A stretch of DNA of 64,000 nt from Absidia repens (lineage: Eukaryota; Mucoromycota; Mucoromycetes; Mucorales; Cunninghamellaceae). Position 1 is the stretch's first letter. Every line of letters begins with the position of its first letter. The position numbers and the translations under genes were made by a program. This document shows, piece after piece, positions 23,739 through 36,700 of the stretch. The notes under the pieces were generated by a model. It did not search any database, was not told the DNA's origin, and worked only from the letters and a program-made list of their open reading frames with translations. The stretch is taken from contig MCGE01000029.1 of NCBI GenBank assembly GCA_002105175.1, forward strand, positions 186,001-250,000, in the 5' to 3' direction.

Positions 23739-25827
23739 ATGTATGACAGCAAAAAGGATAAGACCAAGGATTATCATCTCCAACTGCATATGGCGGCAAC
23801 CAATGGAAATGTTGGTAAACCACAAGAAAAGAATAAGCAATGTATTATTATAGTTAGGTTGATTGTCACTGACGTCTCATTTAAATTTCTTGACAGGACT
23901 TGTGAAGTTTGCATTAGATCATGGTGCGCCTATCGATTCTGTGGTCAACGGCTTCTTACCTTTACAGCTTGCCTGTATCAGCGACAACAACATTGCTGTG
24001 GTTCAATACTTGATTGATAGAGGTGCTCAAGTCAATGCCCAAATGTAAGGAATAATTATAGATATCTACGTGTATATTTATACATACATACTCCTTAAAC
24101 GACCCTTATCACATGTGGCATGTATATTTTTACTCACGCACTCTATCCTCTTCTTATTACTATTTACTAGGTGGTCCAAGAAACATAGCGCGGATAAATC
24201 ACAGGCAGTAGCTGGGGCGATTGGATCAACTGCTTTACATGTGGCCTGTGCCAATGGATGCAGCAGAATTGTGGACTTACTGCTAAGAAATGATGCAAGG
24301 GTGGATTTGAAGGACAAATATGGATCACGACCATTGGACATTGCAGCTGCTAAACACCATATGGAAATCGTCAAACTCTTGGAAACTTTCGGTGCTCTTC
24401 AACGACGCGAACCTGCTTTTCAAGGTCGGAGGTCAATGGATGTCATATATTCAACAAAGAAACACCAACAACTGCAGCAACAACAGCAACAACAACAACA
24501 ACTGTTTTCATTAAAAAATACCCCTACTTCCCTTGGATCTTCCTTGGATGATCGTGCTGAACGTATGCGGCGACCTAGTTTACCATCTGTGTTTGAAGGC
24601 AAATCTCATGTCAGCAAAAGGAAAATATCATCCCCGGCTTTGGACATTCCGCCATTATCTACTCTACCTCCTACGCCTCATCAGCATTTCAACAACAATA
24701 AAGAATTGGCACCATCAAATTTTGATCAGCAGACGCACTCCATCGATATCATTCGACACCGCCGTCCATCACGCAACAAGTTACCAGAACTCGCCTCCTC
24801 AAAATCATCCGACGATACCATTGTTGGCACTCCTCCGCCTTTACCCTCCTCTTTACCTCAGAACAACAAGCACGATTGGTACAGCTATGGTGTTTTGAAT
24901 CATAACGGAAGTGAAAACTACTTGACCTCACTAGAAAGGCGCGCCTTTGGTTTGGACGATGTTCCCACACGACAATCATTTGATCAAGTGCGGCCACACC
25001 GCTTATCTCTGGAAACTCTATTAGATCCCCAATCAGCAGCTTCGATGGCACTTACTAACAACAACAGCAACAACAACAACACCAGCAATGGCAATGGAAT
25101 TACCACTTCTTCCTCGTCGACTTCTTCCTTGAGGCCCGCGTTGAAACGTTGTAGCTCTGATGGTGGACATTTACGTACGACAGCATTGATGAACGCCATG
25201 GCTGCAAAGAAATCATCCCCCACAGGTATTGATCATACCTCGTCCAACATGGTGCCTCCTCCTCCTCTCCCACGGTCGGTGCCTGCATCTGTCAGTGTGG
25301 ATGGCATACAGAGCAAGTCAGGTGGTGACGGTGACAACGAAGACAACGACGTTGACAATGGTGGTGGTGATGGTGGCGGTGATATGAACCAACAGTATGC
25401 GGAACCCATGCCAAGACCATCGATTGCTACTGAAGACGAAATGTACGAAGCCAAGGCACTACGTCAACTCGAAGAAAAGGAAATGAAAAAAGCATGGTGG
25501 AGTGCGTTTGGTGGGCGGAAATCGATGGATGTGGCGACCTATCAACGACACAGCAGCCAACAACCCCAGGATTCCTTCTTCACGCGCCGCCCTTCGTTGG
25601 ATTTCCGCCCCAGCTTTGATGTGGGAGGGTCTTCTCGACAGTGGATGCAGCAACAACAAGTCGATACGTCTGGTGAAGGTGTGGACATGAATTTTGATGC
25701 GGATGAATATGACGATGAGGACGATGAATACAACAATGGGGATTATCGCCAACAGAATCAACAAGGTCGTCAACAACGCAAACCTGGTTTCTTTACAAGA
25801 TGGGTTGGCGCTTGGTCCAAGAAGTGA
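23739..25827 (+). CDS. Ankyrin-repeat protein with disordered phosphosite-rich tail
   Basis: Three exons, 23739..23814, 23897..24044 and 24171..25827, encode 626 residues. Residues about 13-150 form three to four ankyrin repeats: HMAATNGNVGLVKFALDHGA, PLQLACISDNNIAVVQYLID, TALHVACANGCSRIVDLLLR and PLDIAAAKHHMEIVKLLETF. The rest is low-complexity with polyQ and Asn/Ser runs and several Arg-Arg-x-Ser motifs (near residues 160, 208, 272, 522 and 547), the consensus for basophilic kinases such as PKA. The C-terminus is aromatic/basic (GFFTRWVGAWSKK). Ankyrin repeats mediate protein binding; the partner is unknown. Confidence 0.88.
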
Positions 25828-25948
25828 TGCTTTCTATTTATATACTTTTCTTTGTTTTATTTACAATACATTTTGTATGATTGTCTTTATATTCAAATTC
25901 GTTCCCTTTCCTTTTTTTTTTTTTTAGTGTAGCCTATCTTTTTCTTCA

Positions 25949-25950
<2 letters not shown>

Positions 25951-25988
<38 letters not shown>
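25951..25988. repeat. T38 homopolymer
   Basis: Longest homopolymer of the window, between convergent genes. Confidence 0.95.
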
Positions 25989-25990
<2 letters not shown>

Positions 25991-26254
25991 GTGTGTGTAT
26001 TTCTGTTGATCAGATTTATTTTTTATATTTATCATATATACCTCTTTTTGTTTATCCACACTTAGTCGAACATTCTTTTATATCAAAATAAAGTCGATTT
26101 TTATTAAAATCATCATATTTTCTATTGGGAGGATTTGAATGCATGATGTGGGGGAATTGCGTAAAAGCCAGGCGTGTGACACAAAAATGTTGATATGTGT
26201 CTCGTCCTTGGTGATGGATTTCTGAAAAAAAAAAAAAAAAAAAAAAAAAAGATA

Positions 26255-26430
26255 TGGAAACAGAAAAAACAGTTGGTCATAGTGATTCTTTCAATATTTG
26301 GAATAGGCTTATTTTTATTGTGAAGGAGCGCAATACACTAAAATATACAATAAGAATACGGAGACAGTAAAAAAACAGTTGGACATAGGACACGTTTTCA
26401 ATCGTTGGGACATAATTTATTGTTTATTAT
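26255..26430. repeat. Diverged direct duplication in WDR5 3' region
   Basis: Two units of about 75 bases, starting near 26257 and 26359, share GAxACAGxAAAAAACAGTTGG, CATAG, TTTCAAT and a terminal TTTATTG. Each unit ends in a candidate minus-strand AATAAA (26314-26319 and 26416-26421). The TTATTG...GCGCAATACACTAAA portion also recalls subunits of the dispersed repeat. Confidence 0.6.
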
Positions 26431-26598
26431 ATAAGGGCAAAACAAAATAATAAGGGGTAATGGCTAAAATTATGGCAAGGGGAAGGGCATAATATACTAA
26501 CAATGGGAACATGACAAAAAAAAAAAAAAAAAAAAAAACGATAGTAGGGTAAAATATGGAAGAGGCAAAAAGTAAAAGTGACAATAACAAGAGGAGAT

Positions 26599-28283
<1,685 letters not shown>

Positions 28284-28680
28284 ATTGGTACTTTTTGTAG
28301 TTTAACCGACTATCTGTTTATGCAATAGACGGTAGTCGCGTGTGGTATATCGTGATTGCTTTGTTGTTTCTAGTACTGAGTTCGTGTTCCAAAATTCGAG
28401 TCGTCCTTGAAAAGCAGTAGCCAATCAAATGCCTATAGATACGCACGCGCGAAAAATAACAACAACAACAAAAAGAAAAAGAAAAAGAGGGAATAGTATG
28501 AAGACGAAGAAGAAATTAATGATATGAAATATAAAACTGAAAAATGTGTAAGGAACACTTGCAATCGATTGGAGTCAAGCTTACCTTTATGATAGGTGTA
28601 TGGGAGCCGGTATACCTTGAGGAAGAAGGGATGAGATTCGAAATAAATGAATTAAATATCAATTGTCTGAATCGTTGGCG

Positions 28681-28714
<34 letters not shown>
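28681..28714. repeat. A34 homopolymer
   Basis: Uninterrupted A run about 400 bases upstream of the WDR5 start. Confidence 0.95.
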
Positions 28715-28716
<2 letters not shown>

Positions 28717-28797
28717 AGAAAGTGAATTCACTGAAAGTAAAATAAAAAGAGAGAAGCACAAGGTTCCAAGAAATGGAAATCGTTGATAATTTTCACT

Positions 28798-28859
28798 GGT
28801 GACTGTTCAAACCGGGAATTAAATCCGGTGAAAGCGCCGGGATTTAATGAGTTTGCACC
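28798..28859. repeat. Imperfect 62-nt inverted repeat
   Basis: ATTAAATCCGG (28818-28828) pairs with CCGGGATTTAAT (28837-28848) with one bulge around an 8-base loop. Outer arms CAAAC/GTTTG and GGTG/CACC extend the stem with internal loops. Confidence 0.75.
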
Positions 28860-29840
28860 ATCAAGCACACAATGATAGTTATATACACTATTGACTCGAA
28901 GTTTACCTTTGACTATCAACATGCACACTCATATTAAAGTTTATGTCGAGTTTTATCTTCTTTTTTTTTTTCTCTCTCTCTCTATCCCTTACTAGGGTAT
29001 CTGGAATTTTCTCTATAAAATGTGGAGTTAATATCATGTTATATGGTATATACACTATGATATGACCCTGTCATCACCGACTCATTTTGACATAAGCATG
29101 ACTGACCATATAATCCAGTTCAGCAAATATATAAAACATTCTCGCGCTTTCGAAAAAGTCAATCTACTGTACAGTACTGGGTGTCAGGGGGAGATTTTGT
29201 TGAATTATGGTTTTTGGTGAAATTACATACAATAAGACACTCCTCGTCCTTTTGCATATTAATACAATGAAGTATAACTATATATACATACATATAGTAT
29301 CAGAAAGGACTAGCACTCCAATTGCACAACTGTCTGTATTATACTAGTATCATAGGAATAAAAGATATTTTTCGATCACCACAGGGACCTTTCTATAAAA
29401 GGAAAATAATGCAAACTTTCTCAATATCTTTTTTTTTATTATTGACTCAACGAAGATTCAATACAATAAGTATGTACATAATATTAATAATCGCCAGCAA
29501 CCCTTCTTTTACAGTTTCAGGCACGGTGTGATTCATACATATATGAAAATGGACCTGTTGTCTAATTCCTTTCCCATATCCCGCTTACCTGTTATTCCTA
29601 CTCCGCTTACATATCCAGAGCAACACGAGGCAAAAGTGATATTATCATATATAATAAATTGTTTATTTAAAATCCATTCAAAATATTTCTGAAATATAAA
29701 AAAAGTTAAGACTAAACTGGTATACCAAACTAGAAGCAATCTATGCTGTAAACTAAATGAATAAAAAGGGGAGGTATGGGGTTGTATAAATAACTAATAA
29801 AGATAATATACTAAATGTATGTGTGTATGAGGATGGAAGG

Positions 29841-32800
29841 TCAGGACCGATGGATAGTATCTGCAGCTTCTTCCACCTTTGCCTTGAGCCATTTCGAGTC
29901 ATTGATACCATGAGCCAAGTCACGCAATGGAATGTTATCCAAAAGATCAACAAGTATTTTTGAAGAGAATCCAGGGACCTTATGATGCTATCAATATCCA
30001 TCCCACCAAAAAAAAAAAAAAAAAAGAAAAAGGAAAGGTAAGTGATCGTGTATTTCCAGTTCCCCCTTTTTCTGCACATACCTTCGCCAAGGGTTTTGCT
30101 AAAGGTTTGACATAGTTCCACATGATATCTCCAAGTTTTTGTTTTTGAGTATGTATAGCCAAGGAAGCGATAGAGTCCAAAAATTCGTCAATGTCCGCCG
30201 CTGATACACGACCACCATTGAAATCGGAGGTAGAGAGACTAGAGTGAGGGGGTGTTACCGGTAAATGATTATTGCTATTGTTGTTGGTATTGATCATTGA
30301 CCTTGTAGGAGCCGGTTTTGACATTCGTGGTAAAGGAGACGATCTAATATATATATATATATATATATGTATAAATTGAAATCAACAGAATTATGAGTAT
30401 TGGTTGACTGTGATCATGGGAGTGCATGGAAAGGAGAGGGACGGGAGGATTCACTTACACTTCAAAAGTATGTTGTTTTTCGCCATGTGTTGTTGTACCA
30501 AGTCCAGCCAAACCATTTGGAGTAACAACATTATTGTCATCATCAACATCGTCGTCAAAGATATCCAAAGATTCGAGAGCCAAGTTTACTTTTTCCATCA
30601 AAAAATCAGCGTTAAAGAGACATAATGAGCGTTCCCTGCGTCTGAGGGTCATAAGTAAATCCACAATGTCCGAAACTCGTTCCTTGCTACAGCAGTTATA
30701 CTGAAGTACTGCATCAGTCAGCTTTAGTCGCTGAATGGAAGTACTTGTATCGGTCGTAATTGATGCCATCGATTCAATTGATATCCTACGTTGCTCTGGT
30801 GTCAGTGGTGCGTTTGCGATAGGGCGATCAATTACTGTTGGTGGGTTCAATTGGTAGGTGTATTGCGGATATTTCCTCATGTTCGGAGCTTGTTGAACAG
30901 TGTCGTTGTTAGAGGGAATAGTTGAAAAAACAGGTGATGGTTTGACTACAGGAATTTGGGCGACAGTTGACTATAAAAAGAAAAGATTAAAAAAAGAAAA
31001 AGAATAGTGATAATTCACTTTTAGTTCAAATACTTACTTTCCTCCGGGGAAGCTTGATAGTTGCATTGTTTACGTGGGGATTCCTTTCTTCAACCATTGT
31101 AGTAGTGGCTAAGCAGAAAAAGAGTCAATATCAGATAATGTAGTTTTACTTATTGGTACGTTAGTAGTATGCAACTTACGATGATAATGTTGAGGTGGTG
31201 GATCATGCTTTCGAGGTAGATTGATAACAGGAGACGAGAAGTACGGTTGTTGTTGAAAGGAGGCTGCAGATTCAATATTGTTTTTAGCATCGTGTTGAGA
31301 TTCTGGTCCAACGTACGTCGATGAAGATAAAGGTTGTTGCATATTAAGTGGATGTCGATGATCAACATTGTTGCCAATGAATTTGTTGCTGTCGCTATTG
31401 TTATTGCTATTGCTATTGATGATACTGCTGCTGCTGTTGTTGTTGTTGCTGTTGTTGTTACTGGTGCTATTGTTGCGGTTGTTAGTTTGGTCGTTGCGTC
31501 CCTTTTTCGGTACATGATAAGATACATAAAGAGGTTTCGAAAATACAACCAATCCATTCATTTCTTCCAAAGCTCGAGCAGCTTCATCTTCTCTGGAAAA
31601 GCTGACGAAACCATAGCCTTTCGATTGTTTGGTGACAGAGTGACTAATGACTCGAGCTGATATAATTCGACCAAACTTGCCAAATAATGTATGAAGGTGA
31701 TGATTGCTGATTTGATGATCCATATTTTTGACGTACAAGTTCATGTAGTCGATATGCGATTTTGATGCCATAATTGGTGTTTGTTGTTGATTTTGATGAT
31801 CATGATTCTGCATATGCTGATGTTCAGATTGTTGACGATTTTGCTGAAGATCATTATCGTGCTTCTTCAGAGAGTGTTGTTCTGGTTCCAATTCTGGCTG
31901 TTGTTGTTGTTGCTGTTGATGTTGATGTTGATGTTGATGTTGCTGTTGTTGTTGCTGTTGTTGTTCTTGTTGTTCTTGTTGTTGCTGTTGTTGTTGTTCT
32001 TGCTGTTGTTCTTGTTGTTGTTCTTGTTGTTGTTCCTGTTGCTGCTGTTGCTGCTGCTGCTGTTGCTTCTGCTGTTGTTGTTGCTGTTGCTCTTCCTGTG
32101 GTTCAGGAGATGTCGTCGGTGGAGTTGGAGATAAAAGTGGTGGAGTTGTTCCTGGTGTCACAGACCGATCCAGATCATGTTCAACTGTTTCTGTTGTAAT
32201 TGTGCTATTCATGAGGTAAAAAAAAGAGGTATATATTGATATTAGTATCCCATAGCACGCGACCTTGTTTGCTTCATACATACATTTTATTACCACCCAA
32301 GATTATGCCATCCTAATTTTCCAGTAAAAAGAGAAAATGTAAGCTGCTTCTGATGAACAAACCTTGTTCACTATACCGGCTCACCCCGTTCTTACCATTT
32401 GATGGATCGCTTCATCAGAGTTAGTCCTGTTGAAATATTGAATCATGGCAGTTCCTTCACCGTTCGAGATACAAAGTTGTAAAGGGCCAAAAGGGCGGAA
32501 GATATCATAAAGTCGATGGACATCATCAATTTCTGGGGCTAGATTGGATATTTCCAAGATATCACCATGAGCTTCTGGTTCCAAGGAAGGATCACGGTAC
32601 ATTCGAAGTTGGAGAGTAGCACCGTTGGTAAACTTGAAGCCATGATACAGAGTGTAGGCCCTGTCAGCATACCTTGAATTGGTAAATCGTAGATAGCCAT
32701 CTTCGTCATCTTGGTCGTCTTCCCGTCGAATATACATTCTAAAAGAATACATTGGTAATAAAATGCAAATATAGAGATTAGTTCATATATATCATCAAGC

Positions 32801-33025
32801 ATGGTTGACTATTCCTCATCCTCCAACTTACTCAATCGGCATACAATGTTGTAATAAGGTTTTGATATCAGTTTCACGAATAGAATTCGGAAGATCGCCA
32901 ATGTACAAGGTGTGCGAGACAAGAAAGTCATCAAAGTCACTTCGGATTGTAGGTTTGTTGCTTTGGTTGGTGTCCATGGCTTGGTGTTTGGGAATACGAA
33001 CCACAGGTGAATAGGAGTCTGTCAT
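29841..33025 (-). CDS. RNA-binding protein: three RRMs, two MLLE-like domains (Rrm4 type)
   Basis: Eight exons on minus: 32832..33025, 32396..32738, 32284..32312, 31180..32204, 31038..31108, 30459..30970, 30082..30343 and 29841..29978; 857 residues. RRM1 (about 39-115) starts HTLYIGDLPNSIRETDI, RRM2 (about 121-195) starts ILEISNLAPEIDDVHRLYD, and RRM3 (about 343-425) has MNLYVKNMD and GYGFVSFS as RNP motifs. A polyQ/His linker separates RRM2 and RRM3. Toward the C-terminus are two helical segments of MLLE/PABC pattern: KERVSDIVDLLMTLRRRE...FLMEKVNLALESL, and the terminal KQKLGDIMW...GFSSKILVDLLDNIPL. Three RRMs plus C-terminal MLLE is the layout of Ustilago Rrm4, which carries mRNA on moving endosomes through PAM2 partners. 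Start at 33025 is the conservative choice. Confidence 0.85.
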
Positions 33026-33476
33026 AAATTTGCAGCCAGAAAAAAAAATTCAAAAAGGAGAAGTCAATACAGTTAAATGAGGTTGCTAGATGAAAAAGGA
33101 GACAAGAAAGAATAGAAATAAAGGTACAAAAAGAAAAGAAAAAAAAAAGTGGAAAGAGAAAAGAAAAAAAATTAAAAAAAAATCGTTCCTTTTTTTCAGG
33201 TCCAGCCGTATATTCTCCAAATAGAAGGAATTCATCCGGACTGCAACAATATCAGCTACGGTATCACTATTTTTATCAGGCATGAAATGAAGTACATAAT
33301 AATTACTTCTTTGATCAGCGTCTGCGTAACTGTAGCATACCGTACATACAGAGTATATAGTGCAGCCAGACTCAAAATTTATTCACTAGCGGCATTTGAA
33401 TTTTCATTCAAAATCCCCTTTCCCAAACGTGCGCGATATACTCTTTCCCTCATCTCTCTCTCTTTTATCTTTCTTC
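33026..33476. promoter_or_regulatory. Bidirectional promoter, Rrm4-like / SEC3
   Basis: 451 bases separate the two start codons. The left part is purine-rich on + and the last 60 bases before SEC3 are CT-rich. A minus-strand frame at 33086-33283 could hold an alternative upstream exon but lacks a good donor. Confidence 0.55.
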
Positions 33477-33762
33477 ATGTCTGATGATATACGTGCTGCC
33501 ATCACAGCAAGCTTATTCTCACCTGATGCTGGAGGTAATGCAGAAACAAAACCTACTGTTTTATTATTGGCTTTATTATCTGAAAATAAGTCGCTCATCC
33601 CTCCATCTTTACTTTTTATTATAGGCTCAGGAGAAAAGCTGTTAATTCATCTAAAGGTCTTTGAAGATCTCAAGCCAGGCGATGCAAGCAAAGGCACTGG
33701 ATTTACAGGAAAGCCACGATATTTATGTTTGACTCGTAAGTTAGTCATGTGTCCTCTATCTG

Positions 33763-33793
<31 letters not shown>

Positions 33794-36700
33794 CATTCTG
33801 ACCTTTTTTTTTATATTTTGTTTTTGCCAATAGAGAAACGAAACAAGTGTCGATTGTATAAAACAAAGCGAAACCAGAACGGCACGTTTAGTATCGGCAA
33901 GTCTTGGTCCCTGGAAGACGTTAGGCAGGCTGAAGTGATTGACGTAAGTCAAAACTATATAAAACTACCACTATTCACTACTAAACTCAATTATGCCGTT
34001 TTTTTTTTTTTTTTTTTTTTTTGACAGCAATGTCAATTTTCCATGACGTTGAACAAGCGCTACGTATGGTCTGTGGAAAAACCTCCAGATAAGATGGTCT
34101 TTCTAGCTTACGTTGTAGATGTAGGTATTTATTATTATCCATGATTGAAATTTTAGTAATATTTTTACTTCTTTTATTAGGCTTGTCAACGCTTTATGAA
34201 TCGAGTGCCCAAACTAGTCAATATTGATGAAAGCTATTTATTACGCTGTAAGTGTCATCCATAAGAAAGCAAACGTGACCTACTATCAAATCAAACTTAC
34301 ATCGATTGCCTCCTTCTACTTCTTGTTTGTATAGTTCTTGCCCATAGATCAGCTCCTGCACTTGTATCTCCCATGGCGTCCCCATCCAATGGTCAACAAG
34401 CAAGCTCACCTACTCTTATGGCAAGTTATGACGGTGAAGCACAGTCAAGGTCCGCTCACAACATGCAAATAACACCATCCTCCTCGATCAACTTCCCTGC
34501 TCCTACCTCACCATCATCATCAAGTTCTGGAACTCCTGGATCCTCTTCTAGGTTTGGCAACAGTCAAGACAATATGAAGCATTCACCAGTGACCCCTTTA
34601 TCTCCTATGAACCCAGGTAAGGCTCAATAAAACAACTACTACACTCAATCCTAATATGAAGTAACTAACTGCCACCTTTTTTTTTTTTTTTAACAGACCG
34701 GGATGAATCACCAAGAGCGATGAATTATTCACCATATGGGCAAGATCCAAAGGAAAAGAGTCGCGATGAAAGGAAGGAACGTGAAAAGGCTCGTGAACAA
34801 CGCCGAGAACGAGAAAAGAAAGAAAAAGAATCTCGTGAAATGCAAGGTAGGTAGTCTTGTCAATACATGATGTCAAAAACTGGAACTGTTTTTAATCTAT
34901 TTTATTTATGTATAGCCAAGCAAGAACATGAATTGAAAATGCAGGACAGGATGACGGAACATGCTTCGTTTATGAATGTAGAGGAAATCTTGACAGACTT
35001 CAATTGGAAAACAAGCGGCAATGCGGCGGTCCTCGAAAAACGATTATTGGGTGAACTCCATGCCTTGGAAGCAGTAAGTGGATCAGCATGAAATGATAAT
35101 ACATGACCTGAGTCGCTCATGTTTACTTATTTATTAGGCAAACGTCCACGCCATTATCCAATCGGATGAACGTGTTCAATCGGTGGTGGATCGAATCGAT
35201 ACAGCCTTGGAAGATTTGGACAATATGGAGAGTTGGCTATCGCTCTATGCCGCCGAACTCAATGTATGTTGATTAGATCACGAAGCTAAGCTCAGTATGT
35301 ATTCTTCTGTACTGATTTGTTTTTTAATTTTCTATAGAGTATGGGTGATGATATACATGAAATTGAAACCCAAAATCGTGGATTGCAAATTTTGACTGTC
35401 AACCAGAACAATCTTATCAAGGAATTGGATGAAGTGCTGGTAAGCGACCTACCAAAGATTAGTATTGTACCTGTGATTGCTCTACTAATTTATATTTTTT
35501 TAAAATGCAGACCTCTATATCTGTACCTCGTGAATCACTCGACAATATCAAGTATGACCCTATGGAGACAACAAATGACATCGTGGAAATTCAAAACAGT
35601 GCAGAATTGTTACAACGGGCATTGAAAATCAAACTTGAAGACAACATGCATGAACTCGTCGCCGTACAAGAAATGCTTGAAAATTACAACGTTTACAGCA
35701 CGGAATTCAGCACTCGGATATTCGATTATCTCAAATCAAAATTCGAAAATCAGGTCAGATACATTGTTTCAAAGAAAAAGCACATTAAACTAACCAACGA
35801 TCGCTTCTTCTATATGTAGGCTCGAATTCTGATGGAAAACAAAACTCCTACTCAAAGAAAATTACCTGTGGCCTATGCTCATGAACAAGTCGAAGATGCT
35901 TTGATTCGCTTCCAAGGATTCTCTCTTTGGGAAAAGGAAATGGAGCCAAGAATGTACAATGAACTCCAAAGGGTAAGTCGTTCAACATGATGAAATATAT
36001 TTGAGGCTTTTACTAATTAAATCTTTTTCTCTCTGCATCGACATTGTTAGCATTATGCCTCGACTATGGCACCAGCATACGAACGTGATATTATTGATAT
36101 GGTGGATGTAACTAGACGATACTATACCACCTTACGAAACAGATCCTTGGACGATGTAGATTACCGTAAGCTTATTATGGAAGGAAATGCTAGCTTTTGG
36201 CATCTACTTTTATTTTGTCATACTGATCATTCTATGTGCAGTTTTCAGGAGTGATGAATCTAGATCAGCTAGGGCATTGGCTTATGGGGCAAAATTAGGC
36301 AATGTTGCTACTGGTGGTGTCGGCGGTAGCAGTGGTACAGGTCTTGAATCCTCTCGTCATAGAAATCTCTTCCGCGGTTCTACGGATGGTCAATCTGGTG
36401 CAGGAACTATGGATGAAGATGAAAAGGCTGCTACTGATGTAAGCTTGAGATGGTTTTTAGCATGATGGATGACTGACTGGAATGAGTAATATTGAGTGTA
36501 CTAATGAGACTTCTCATGTTATTTTTAAATAGGCTTTCTCTCAGCTTGTTAATCAATGCGGAATGCAAGTTTGTCGGGAACAAAACTTTGTCTGTGATTT
36601 ATTTGAACAATCTCCGCTTGCTCCTAAATCATTTTTGGATCGTGGGCCAGTCTATGCTTCTATTCCTGACAAGTCTCGTCTTTATAGCTGTCGAGAAAAG

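Larger units (their letters stand above)
25828..26598. other. Convergent intergenic region, ankyrin / WDR5
   Basis: Holds a T38 run (25951-25988), an A run near 26225-26250, a diverged duplicated segment (about 26255-26430) with two TTTATT poly(A)-type signals for WDR5, and at 26128-26182 a short stretch whose reverse complement has a B-box-like ATTCAAATCC and GCCTGGCTTTTACGC, perhaps a decayed tRNA-derived fragment. Confidence 0.5.
28284..29840. promoter_or_regulatory. WDR5 promoter and Rrm4-like gene 3' region
   Basis: Contains an A34 run at 28681-28714, an imperfect hairpin at 28798-28859, (CT)n near 28973-28983 and otherwise AT-rich DNA. TTTATT at 29662-29667 is a candidate poly(A) signal of the downstream minus-strand gene. 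I see no gene. Confidence 0.5.

Noticed and set aside
26128..26182. Val-tRNA-like fragment on the minus strand
   Set aside because: Has a B-box-like end and an anticodon-arm-like stretch, but no A box or acceptor stem; too weak to call.
31774..32199. Long + strand frames rich in Val/Leu opposite the polyQ linker
   Set aside because: They are antisense translations of CAG/CAA repeats in the Rrm4-like gene, which is spliced and conserved on the minus strand.
32205..32283. Acceptor choice giving a hydrophobic stretch between RRM2 and the polyQ linker
   Set aside because: The alternative would add a membrane-like segment in the middle of a cytosolic RNA-binding protein; the micro-exon solution restores the RRM end and all phases.
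33086..33283. Possible 5' exon of the Rrm4-like gene starting at 33283
   Set aside because: No convincing donor site joins it in phase with the acceptor candidates before 33025; the ATG at 33025 gives a complete protein.
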